Below the pieces are notes generated by a model. That model was not told the DNA's origin. It made no database searches and worked only from the letters and a program-made list of their open reading frames with translations. Shown one piece after another: positions 10,788 to 20,075 of a stretch of 64,000 nt of DNA (position 1 is its first letter; each line of letters opens with the position of its first letter). This DNA comes from Norana najaformis (taxonomy: Eukaryota; Annelida; Clitellata; Crassiclitellata; Hormogastridae), in assembly GCA_964023275.1 (NCBI GenBank), contig OZ029913.1:39248757-39312756 (forward strand). Reading direction: 5' to 3'. The position numbers and the translations under genes are program-made.

Positions 10788-12225
10788 AAAGTCGTAAAAT
10801 TTGAAAGAAATATAAGAAAACCCTTGTAAAGTAAGAAGTTCTAAACTTATCGTATCTTGATCATTTTTGGACATACAGACATGAGGTAAAATCAATCTTT
10901 AGCATTTTATCTCCTTTTTCAATCCATATTTCCCGTTTTTGAAACAAAATTTTGGGGTACTCACAGTTGCCTACACACCCCACCACCTGCCACATACATG
11001 CACAGCAATTAAACAACATCAAAAACACTGCAACATGCACAACACAACAGGAACATTACAACAAGCCAGGCACCACCGTGCCATTTCCTTTTCAAATATT
11101 TGGTGGCTCTGAAGAGTGGTTTTTTATGAATGCTTGAGTTATTGGATCAAAAGTGGATGTTCAATCACTTTGAAGACGGCTGAAGCTTCCTGGATCGGCT
11201 CCTCTTTCTCAACAGACTGGACTGAACAGTTCTGGAAGGACAATTTAGAATGAAAATTTGAACAGTTTTTTTGATGTGCTATACTGCTTACCTTGCTTAC
11301 ACCTCACAGGCACTTACTTATTTACTCAGCATTGGTTTGTGGAACCACTATCTGATTTTGCTCGTGGTAAATGTGGAAGCATCCAAATTTGCACAAAGCA
11401 ACTTTGCATGCTTCACACTTATACTGAGTACAGTATTCTTGGAACAGGATATCCATTTTCTGAGTCAGCAATGGTCCAAATTTTGAATCGCCATTTTTTT
11501 GGCTTTCTGGGACATTACTGTTTGAATTGACCTCTTCTCTTGAACCCAACTATTGACTCATCAACGCTCAGCTTCTTCCCTGGCTTGCAAATCTCTGAAA
11601 ATCTAGAACTGAGGTGATCTACCAGAGGATAAACTTCACAAATTGGATCATAATTGGGAGCATCCCTGGGTACTGTCTGCCAAATGAAGGCACCTGCTCA
11701 AGACCATGAACCGATCCCTTATCATGGTCCCTGAAATCCAGGGATCACCGAGCAAGGTATCAGTTGACCAGTAGTCACACAACCGTGGTTGCATCTTGGT
11801 GCTGACAAATGCACACATATTTAGAGAAGCAGGGTTGCATTTAGTTATGTGGATTTTACCTGCCTGCTGTGCACCTGACCTACTCTGCTCAGCAAACAGT
11901 TTGGTCTGTTCGGATAGCACATCAAAAAACTGTTATCTAAAAACGTGCAACATGGGCTGGTCTGCCACAGTCGCCTGTAAATGGAACATTTAGCGGTGAA
12001 ACTGAGAAATCTTATATCTGTTCAGTCCAGTCTATCTTGCCCGAATCATTAGCCTGACCCAGTTTGATGGTCCGTTAGCGTGTATCGGATGCAGTCTGAA
12101 ATCGGAGTCGACGTTAGAATGTTCTTCAGCCAAAGCCAATTTATCATCCTCACTGGATGCACCATTTACGACAGGTTTTTACTGTTAGATGAGTCGAAAC
12201 CATCTGATGCAAATTCGTCAGTGGA
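10788..12225 (-). mobile_element. degraded piggyBac transposon copy A
   Basis: The minus-strand frame at 11648-11920 reads as the start of a piggyBac DDE transposase core (WSTDTLLGDPWISGTMIRDR then FMVLSRCLHLADS). The segment 12080-12225 encodes the acidic N-terminal region (DEFASDG..DSS, followed by SEDDKLALAEEHS-like residues on the minus strand). The non-coding part (10790-11120) matches subterminal repeats of the complete copy at 22.2-24.3 kb: AAGAAAACCCTTGTAAAGTAAG, then ACATACAGACATGAGGT. Both outer ends are missing here. The left edge abuts the TIR element exactly. Confidence 0.8.
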
Positions 12226-12299
12226 CTTATTCTTCATTCCATTAGTTCACCATCCCAAGAATGTTCATAGAAGACGGCAGAAGTTTTTTAGCAATGCTG

Positions 12300-12720
12300 G
12301 TCAGCTGACATGATTAATGAACTAATAATAATATGCTCATACATTACATCAATGTCCCTACCATACACACAGCTGCACCCAGCATAACAAGGACAGAGGT
12401 ACACAGAGATCTTAACATCATTTAGGTAACAATTTGTCACCTGACAATATGCATTAAGATCAGCTTTGTCCCACCTTAGCCTTTTACTTATATTATTATA
12501 ACAACCAACTTTGCTGAGAAATGAGAGCACAAAATACCTGAGTCTCATTAGAACAAGATCCAATATAAAATGAATTCTGATATAATGAGGGTGGCCATGG
12601 AAAATGACCTCATAACTCAACCTAAAATATGGCTTCAAAAGACAGTGTTCAGAGTTACTCATGTACATGAAATTAATTGAGAACAACAAATGCAAAGGTC
12701 TAACATGCAAACTGGTCACA
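12300..12720 (-). mobile_element. LINE ORF2 fragment (endonuclease-RT linker)
   Basis: The minus-strand frame contains RLRWDKADLNAYCQVTNC, then a CPCYAGCSC segment and DIDVMYEHIIISSL. This resembles the linker between the endonuclease and reverse transcriptase of CR1/L2/RTE-type LINEs, which typically has W.KA....Y and a cysteine-containing H..ID..Y..I motif. No RT motifs follow. Family uncertain. Confidence 0.45.
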
Positions 12721-12745
12721 ATGTTCTACAGTGCAGTGCAAATTT

Positions 12746-15388
12746 TTACATAAGCAAGACTTTTTGCATTTTTCTTTTCATGCTACACTGGCGAACACTT
12801 TTCATATTTGTCACTTTACTAGCTTGTGAGAGGTTTCTGTTAGCAAACTTCACAGAATAAAATATTCTCATCACGATATAAAGTTTTGTCAGTTTCTCTG
12901 AAATGTATAAAGCACGCTCTGGATGTCGAATGAACAAAAACTGGAAAATGCACAGAGGGTGAATTGTTTTAAAGAGTGTAGAGGCAAGATTGGGCTGTGA
13001 AAGCAACTGATTAAAATGCAAGAGGAACAAATGTTCCATTATGTGTACAGCTTCAAAAAGTTTATCACAAGGCTCAACCAGCCCGCTGGAGGACACGTCT
13101 GAAAATCGTTTAACTTTTATAAAGTAATCTTGTGGATGACAAGTGTATGAATGGTCACCTAACTGTTTACTCAAAACACCCTGACACTGAGAACAAATTC
13201 CACATTTGCGAGCAAGCCGGCCAGCTGCCGCACTCTTAAAACGCAACTGCAACCCAAATAATTTCTCCTTAACTGACCACATATAACCTTTTTCCTGTTT
13301 CTGGCTAGCCAACATCTGTGAACGAAACAATGACAGTTGTAAAGGTGTTAAAAATTGCTTTGCATTATTTACAATGACATCAACTGCTCCAGAGGATGTT
13401 GCAGACTCAGGCAGTTTTTTAGAAATTTTCAGTCTTAACTCCTTAACTTTCTGCTCCAGTCTCCAGTGTTCTGACTGCAGTTTAAGCATTGTCTGCCTCA
13501 GCTTTATTTTCTGTGGAGTATCTGGCAGTCTGCATCTAATTTTCACTCTCTTATTTAACTCTGTATTGGTAAATGTAGACATTTCTGCTACGGTACAAAC
13601 TTCTTCAGGTCTCAGCGAAATAGTTGGATTCACTTCCATTGTCTCATCTGTCATCTTGCTAGTATCATTGGATGAGTGATTTGGAACCCACAATGAGATA
13701 GTTGGAGTCACTTCCATTGTCTCGTCTGTCATCTTGATTGTATTGTTGTTGGATGAGCGGTTTGGAACCTGCAATAGCATAAAAGCACAAAAAACTTTTA
13801 AAAAATATATAAAACTTGAAGTTAATATTGTGTCAAACAATTAAGGTTTATGCAAAATGAAAGCAAAATCTGCATTGAAGAGCCATAGATATTAACAATA
13901 AAATCTTAAATTCTCATTCTGATGGAATCATGGCAGACCAAATAACCTTTCCACCTGTGCTTAAATAAAAAAATAACCATGCAAACTATTATGAATATAT
14001 TAACATTCTAAAAAGTTACTCAAAAATCCTTTTATGCAGCTCTCACAACTAACAATGTTGCTTCCCCTTCTAGCATATGCAGAACAATTTTCCTGCAACC
14101 TTTGAAAGAATAATGAAGGCCCTATGTCAATACTTAGGTCCATTGCATAATGCATTCTGAGAACTGGCAACTTTGTGTGCACATCACAAATGTCAATGAT
14201 GATGATGAAGATAATAATAAGAATTATAATAGTAATAACAATAGCAATCACATTATTAATAATAATACTGGTGTGGGCAATCCTTTGGACCACGTTTTTA
14301 ATATGAAAAGAGTCAACACTCAATGAACATTCATACAATTACCAAGTTAATGAACAGCATCTTTGAGATTCTTGTAAATATATAAATAACATTAAACAAA
14401 ATGACTCACATCAAATAAAGTAGGTATTGCATTCCAGTTGAGTAGTTCTTCTGGGGTCTTCCCATGGAGGTCTGAATGACTGGTATTTATCACCCACTTC
14501 TTGCACCTAACGTAGCATGTTAACAAGAATGTTAAGAAACTTAATAGCAGTCATGTTAAGTTCATATAAGCTGAGCTGCAAGAAAGGTTCAGTTCATTAT
14601 TTGCAAAGCTGTTGACGTGTTGGATCTTTTGACCTTCAGCCTCACATGGGTTTGTTACAATTAATGGGGTCATCCCAAATCCCTGAAACCTGAATCCCCA
14701 AAAATACCCAACAGCCTGATTTCTCAAAAACAGTTTTACAGCAAGTGGTCAAAACCCCAAAAACTATCATGGACCATCTAATCTGCCGATCAAATATTCC
14801 CCAAAAGTTTTATTTTAAAGTTTGAAATTTAACACTCTGTTTACTTAATTTTGTAAGCAATAAAAGTACGTTGAGAACATTCTTGCTTGACTTGGTTCCT
14901 TTCTGATTTCATCTCACTTGATAATGTTAAGCTCGAAATTGGATTGTATTTTAACATTTGAAATTTAGACATTGACTTTCATGAAAAAGTCCTAATTCCG
15001 CCACACAAATGTTAGGTTCTTAATTTTCGGGAATCCGGGTCGCACTAGGAAAATCGATTTCGTAGATCCGGTCGAAATTCGTTCCGGGGATTCGCTACGC
15101 ACCCTAATTAATAGCAAAGACCTTACTTACTTTTCGTACCTAACTAATCTGCTTAGTACAATATACTTAAAACTGCAATTGCTGGAACAAAGTTACAAAA
15201 TGACATGAAGCCGATGCATAAAAATGTCAAATTTAATAATTACTTGTGGCTACATCATTCTGGTTAATAAGTATAAATAATGCAATATTGCCTACCGTTC
15301 AGCTTCGCTTGGGAATCTGAAAAACGATAACCCCAAGTTTGCTGTAACTTGCGTTACCACAATTAATGGCTTCACAAATATGCGGCAT
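12746..15388 (-). pseudogene. decayed P-element/THAP-type transposase gene
   Basis: Three minus-strand exons with consensus splice sites: 15388-15296, 14506-14410 and 13768-12746. Exon 1 begins MPHICEAINCGN, the N-terminal Cys-x4-Cys half of a THAP zinc finger. Exon 2 carries CKKWVINTSHSDL and NWNAIPTLFD, the W and AVPTLF landmarks. Exon 3 encodes a tandem duplication of about 27 residues (two copies containing KMTDETMEV.PTISL), a coiled coil (LRQTMLKLQSEHWRLEQKV), a helical segment like that after the coiled coil in THAP9 (KGYMWSVKEKLFGLQLRF) and a cysteine-containing C-terminal domain. It is non-functional as a transposase. Exon 1 reaches a stop (TGA) and needs a one-base shift to join exon 2, the Cys-x2-His half of the finger is missing, and the RNase H-like DDE core between helices and C-terminus is absent. 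It could alternatively be a decayed host THAP gene. Confidence 0.65.
14640..15090. other. intron of the P-like element, nothing further recognised
   Basis: AT-rich sequence between exons 1 and 2 of the P/THAP-type gene. Runs such as ATCCCAAATCCCTGAAACCTG and a CCGGGTCG patch near 15045 suggest small degraded inserts but give no identifiable ends. Confidence 0.3.
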
Positions 15389-15630
15389 ACTAACTAATTT
15401 TCAGATTGATCTGAATTCGAAATTTTAAAGAAAATTTACGAAAAAAACTTTAGGAACGACAACGTTATGAAATCGCTTCGCTGAGTTTATTTTCCCTCAC
15501 GAGTGGGCGGAGTTTCATTCCATCCAATCATGAAACTTGTATTCCAATCATGAACCTTGTATTTGCATATAACCTAATTACGCACAGCCAACCACAACAC
15601 GCCGCCATCATTATTTAAATTTGTGATAGA

Positions 15631-15990
15631 TGCGCTATATAAATGTCCAAGTCGGACATTTATATAGCGCATTTATATTTTAAAAAATATTTATGTAGCG
15701 CATTTTCATCCGAACATTTATATAGCGCATTTTATTCCGGACATTTATGTAGCGCATTTTTATTTTTATATTTATGTAGCACATTTTCATCCGGACATTT
15801 ATATAGCGCATTTTAATATTTATGTAGCGCATTTTCCAGGACATTTATATAGCGCATTTTTATTTTAAAATTTATATAGCGCATTTTTTCCCCGACATTT
15901 TTATAGCGCATTTTAAATTTATGTAGCGCATTTTCATCCATACATTTATATAGCGCATTCTAATCTTAATATTTATATAGCGCATTTTTA
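15631..15990. repeat. tandem array of the retroposon tail motif ATTTATATAGCGCATTTT
   Basis: About a dozen copies of a variable unit of roughly 25-40 bp with the invariant core ATTTAT(A/G)TAGCGCATTTT, separated by short spacers such as TCCGGAC or TATTT. The core is the reverse complement of the GCGCTATATAAATGT ending of LINEs and SINEs elsewhere in the window. The array opens with a perfect 18-bp inverted repeat: TGCGCTATATAAATGTCC (15631-15648), a 5-bp loop, then its complement (15654-15671). Confidence 0.9.
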
Positions 15991-15995
15991 TCCCA

Positions 15996-16130
15996 GGCGG
16001 AGACGGTGACCCAAGCGAAGACCGTCGATTACAGCGTCCAGGCGGAGACTGCAATCCAGGCGACTCGCGGAGACGACGGCAACCCAGGCGACTCGCGGAG
16101 ACTGCAAACCAGGCGAACACCGTCGAAGAT
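15996..16130. repeat. short GC-rich tandem repeat
   Basis: Degenerate repeats of CCAGGCG(G/A)(A/C)..CGGAGAC(T/G)GCAA type directly follow the tail-motif array and are much richer in G and C than their surroundings. Confidence 0.7.
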
Positions 16131-16600
16131 TTACGTATTTAAACTGCACACACATAAACCATTATTGTTCGTTCGTCGTTCCTTGGGTATGTATAGCGCC
16201 TCTGCTAACGCAATTAGAGGTGTCACCAAATTTCGTTGTGCAGGTAATTCAAAAGGATTCGGCAGGTGGCGACAGCGGAGCAAAGCAGTCACAAGTTTTG
16301 TTACAATACGAATAGCTCCATGTTCACGTGACCTGGAAAAGAAAGTTTCCGGCGTGATATAGATCTATGGCGCTTTCTAAGTGTAAAGGTGTGGGTCCTG
16401 GCTATTTGTGTTTGAGGTTTTATCAAAGCTTACGTTTTAAGTTTAAAGCAATTTTTAAAATACAATAACTGAATTTTAAGGTGCGTTTTAATAGTATTTC
16501 TGAACGATGAGAGAGTAGGGTAATGTATAGTTTTAGCGTCCCAATTTATTTTATCGATAATCGCGAACGCTGACTATCCATGACAGATAAATGTAAATGT
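16131..16600. other. non-coding stretch, nothing recognised
   Basis: No coding frame with recognisable motifs. A GATATAGATCTATGG-like retroposon-style patch near 16355 is too short to assign. Confidence 0.3.
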
Positions 16601-16604
16601 GCAC

Positions 16605-16700
16605 ATTTTTTCTATAGCGACCGTATGGTCTCGACCCTGCTCATTTTCAATGAATCAGTCGGGTGAGTTCCTTCACCACCGCTGCCCGAATAATAGGCAT
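16605..16700 (-). mobile_element. S1 SINE 3' fragment
   Basis: The plus strand reads TTCTATAGCGACCGTATGG, then TCTCGACCCTGCTCATTTTC and TTCACCACCGCTGCCC. This is the inverse of the S1 SINE body, with the CTATAG end leftmost. The tRNA-like head is missing. Confidence 0.75.
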
Positions 16701-16734
16701 TCCCGGCAGAATGGTGCTGAAGAATGAACTATCC

Positions 16735-17560
16735 TCGAGGGTTGTGGGTCGGTTTAACCGATATCGCGATATTTAGAAAACCGGCACCGATATCGAATTC
16801 GGTATTCCGAAAACCGAAGGATACCGAAACCGACAAAAACCGAAATGTCGGTATATAGAAAGCGTAGTGCTTCTGCGGCGGAAGATTCCGCCACACAAAG
16901 CAGCATGCAGAAATTACTTGTGCGGCGGAAGCTTCCGCGTTACATTGTGCCTTTGTGGCACTGGGCGATAATTTCGAGCACAATACGAAGTAACAAACTG
17001 TTCAGCTTCTTGCTGGCTATCAAAAGTTTGTCCGAAGATTAATTCAGACATTTTAACTTTGTGAAACGTGTTTGTGAAACCGAAATGTCGTAGCCTACAC
17101 GGTTTTGAATGTGCATACACGGAAGTTTGAATGAGATTTCCACCACATATTTTTCTGTCTAGCGGCGGAATATTCCGCCGCACAAGATTTATCCATATAG
17201 AAAATGCAACTATCAAAATTTTAGTTATTATGTTTCGTTCACTGAACATTGATTAACATTGTTGACAGTTACTGTGTGTCCCGTCATCGAAAGGTCCCTT
17301 CTCTGTGCTAGACGAGACTTGATGTACGTACTATGTCGCGGAAGTTGTGGCGTCATGCACTTGGACCAGAAAACAGGAGTCGGTTTAAGTGGTGGACTAC
17401 CAACCAATTAAAATTTCAAAGTGGGGCACAGATCGCCAGGTCATAATTGGGAATTGCGTCCATATCTGTGGCTAGTGAGAGAGTCTTTTCCAAGCATGGG
17501 CTAGTGTATGCTAACAGACGCACATATTTTCGGTGGAAGACTGTTCTAGGATGGTTCAGT
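16735..17560 (+). mobile_element. hAT transposon remnant
   Basis: The frame at 17391-17560 (one internal stop) encodes QIARS.LGIASISVASERVF followed by SKHGLVYANRRT. This is the hATC dimerisation domain at the C-terminus of hAT transposases (A..YL.I..TS..SERVFS.AG.......R). Upstream, 16745-16860 is made of repeated ACCGA/CCGAAA motifs, and the palindromes GGCGGAAGATTCCGCC (16876), GCGGAAGCTTCCGC (16925) and CGGCGGAATATTCCGCCG (17162) follow. These may be subterminal repeats of the same element. The rest of the transposase is not recognisable. Confidence 0.65.
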
Positions 17561-17903
17561 GTGTGAGAAAGCATGTTGTGTCTGCATCGATGTACAGGAG
17601 GGCACCAGCAACCAATTCCTATTGGTGCATTGCTAAGTCCAGAGCACATTGAACAATTTGTATTGCTAGTACAAAATTTGCTGGACAATAAATAAACCAA
17701 AAACATGTTGGGCAAATTTTGGTCATCCATACTGTACTGTAGCATTAAAGATGAAAATTGAATAAGTCACTTCATTTTGGATCAGGTGTCTTGAACAGAA
17801 TGCAGACATTTTAAGATGTGATATCGCAGTTTAACATTAAATGCAATTTTAAATTTGTAACATGCAAATTAAAATTACAGTAAAATAGCAAATCTCCTTT
17901 TGG

Positions 17904-18845
17904 ATGACATCTGATCTCTTATGCCTGAACCCATCTAAAACTGAATTCATACTTATAGGCCTACGTGACCAGCTCAAGAAAATTCCTGACCCCTCTGTCT
18001 CCCTCAGCCTGGACTCTGCCTCCACCCACACCCTTAATACTAACTCCTCTGTCCGTAATTTAGGTGTTATTTTTGACCAGAACCTTATTTTTTCTTATAT
18101 CACCCATCTTTCCCGCTCTTGCTTTATGCATATCCGCGACCTTCGCAGAATCCGTCCTATGCTTGACTTAAAAACCGCATCTATCATTGCCTCATCCATA
18201 GTCCATGCAAAACTTGACTACTGCAATTCACTTTTCCTCAATATTGACACAACCAAGATAAATCGCCTACAAGCTATCCAGAATGCTCTCGCACGTGCTG
18301 TCACCAAAACCCCCAAACACCATCACATCACCCCTGTTCTCAAATCACTGCACTGGCTTAAAATACCAGAACGAATAGAGTACAAAGTCTTATCCCTCAC
18401 CTACAACACACTTCAGTCCTCCCAACCCTCCTATCTTTGTCAGTTATTTACTATCCAACCACTCCGTTCAACCCGCTCCTCATCTGTCCTAACACTTCTT
18501 CGCCCTCCCGTCACCTCATCCTTAAAATTTGGAAATCTCTCCATAGCTGTAGCTGCCCCACCCCTTTGGAATAAACTCCCGCCAGAATTGCAACAGTTGT
18601 CTGGTCTGTCATTCGAACTCACCAACACTTCACCTCTTTCAGTTTCTGCACAGGTCTTTCACTCAAGACTGAAAACACTTCTTTTCCAAAAATCTTATCC
18701 TGATTCTTCCTCTTCCCCTTATCTCTCTTCTCGCTTCAATTTCAAAAATCATCCACCGTAGCCGTCCGACTGTCTGAGTGCCTGACTCCTGGATCTTGAC
18801 CTGGAACCAAACCCTTTTGCCTATCGATTTTGTTTTGACTGAGCA
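17904..18845 (+). mobile_element. L2-like LINE, RT C-terminus and 3' tail
   Basis: An open frame of 285 codons carries LNPSKTEFILIGL, SSVRNLGVIFDQNL, HAKLDYCNSLF, LQAIQNALARAVTKTP, LHWLKIPERIEYKVL, APPLWNKLPPEL and FHSRLKTLLFQKSY, the order typical of the L2/CR1 clade C-terminus. The catalytic part is absent, so this is a 5'-truncated insertion. The tail includes GATTTTGTTTTGACTGAGC, which recurs at 19.8, 45.9-46.3, 51.6 and 63.0 kb. The frame is uninterrupted, suggesting limited age. Confidence 0.9.
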
Positions 18846-18849
18846 CATG

Positions 18850-19110
18850 TGAGTAAGCTGCAGCTAAACAGAGATTTGTGGCAGATTTAAGGGCAGAGAG
18901 AAGTTGAGGATCCCTGGTGTGTTTGTAGGCACGCTCAAGGCATCACCGGAAAGATTTGAAGGCCTGGAGATAGGAATTGAACCAAGGATTGTTAGAGTGA
19001 GAACGGGATTTGGTAATGATAGGATGCTTGTCAAGGATAGTGGAAAGAGTGGTGTTATAGGAAGAGAGAAGGTCATCCAGGGAGGAGGGTGGATTTAAAA
19101 CGAGGTCAGA
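18850..19110 (-). mobile_element. L2-like LINE fragment, linker region
   Basis: The minus strand encodes LVLNPPSSLDDLLSSYNTTL, TILDKHPIITKSRS, NNPWFNSYLQAFKSFR (one stop) and CLERAYKHTRDPQLLSALKS. This is the region between endonuclease and RT of L2-like ORF2 (LD.H.P......NPW......K...R..ER). It lies head-to-head with the end of the plus-strand L2 copy. Confidence 0.7.
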
Positions 19111-19249
19111 ACAGGAAATATCTTGTATGAAGGCTTAATCCTTCGAAAGTGGCGCATATTGAATGAAGAAATAATAATAAGCAGCTACAGGAAATCCTAT
19201 GACTCCACACAACCTCTACTCTTCGAAGGTTAAAATGTAAAATTATATG

Positions 19250-19350
19250 CACATGGTTTTCTATAGCGACCGTATGGCCTCCTCGACCCTGTTCATTTTT
19301 CATTTAAGTAATCGGGTGAAATCCTTCACCACCGCTGTCCATTTCAATGT
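19250..19350 (-). mobile_element. S1 SINE 3' fragment
   Basis: The plus strand reads TTTTCTATAGCGACCGTATG, GACCCTGTTCATTTTTCAT and TCCTTCACCACCGCTGTCC, the inverse of the S1 body. No head is present. Confidence 0.75.
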
Positions 19351-19454
19351 GTGCCACTCCTTTTTTGTTATAATTCAGGGTTAAACGACATCTTGTGGCT
19401 TCCAGGGCTGTTGACGTCGACTTTTACTGAAGCCGGCTAAGATTGTGTCGGCGA

Positions 19455-19682
19455 GTAGTGGTAGTTCCGCAGTTTAACGACAGCTTATGGCATCAAAGGC
19501 CGTTGCCGTCGCTCTCCTCCTTTATCCAGTCTTGGGACTGGCAGTACCCTCAAACAAAGCAGTGATGGGTAGTAGTAGTTCCTCAGTTTAACGACAGCTT
19601 ATGGCATCAAATGCCGTTGCCGTCACCCTCCTCCTTTATCCAGGCTTGGGACTGGCACTACCCCTAAACAAGGCAATGGCGG
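19455..19682. repeat. two tandem copies of a 114-bp unit
   Basis: GTAGTGGTAGTTCCGCAGTT at 19455 recurs as GTAGTAGTAGTTCCTCAGTT at 19569. Each is followed by the same TAACGACAGCTTATGGCATC and CTCCTCCTTTATCCAG blocks. The copies differ at only a few positions. Related TTTAACGACATCTTG(C/T)GGC pieces occur near 2822 and 19382. Confidence 0.9.
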
Positions 19683-19819
19683 CGTTTTATTAGCGATTGG
19701 ATGGATAATTACAGTAAAATAGCACTGCATCCTGTACCTGTGCAAAGTGTACAGCAAATCTGTACTATAAACTTAAGGCATAACAAACATTTGAAAACCC
19801 TATACTGATATTACAACAG

Positions 19820-19990
19820 TCCCCAAATCCGGACCTGTACCTCGTTCCCGCGACTTGGCTTTCTGAAAGTTGAGCGTGGTAGAAATCTCGAGATTACAAT
19901 TAAACTGAGTTGTACACCTTTAAATCGCTCTTTAACGACGTCAGGAATTTTCTTGAGTTGGTCACGTAGGCCTATAAGTATGAATAAATG
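19820..19990. mobile_element. two small L2-like LINE pieces
   Basis: 19840-19912 (+) is the L2 tail (CGTTCCCGCGACTTGGCTTT..TAGAAATCTCGAGATTACA). 19922-19990 on the minus strand encodes FILIGLRDQLKKIPD, identical to a segment of the L2 copy at 17.95 kb. The opposed orientation indicates rearrangement or two insertions just upstream of the TDRD5-like gene. Confidence 0.7.
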
Positions 19991-20075
19991 AAAATTTAAC
20001 ATCCAGAAATGCATAACTAAAACTGTTATAGACTACTTTAGAATTTTTTACTTTATTTCTAGGCGAAATTACAAA

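Noticed and set aside
16914-17249. 111-codon minus-strand frame with FDSQQEAEQFVTSYCARNY, reminiscent of FAR1/MULE N-termini
   Set aside because: The resemblance is short, and the plus strand carries hAT sequence next to it; not enough to call.
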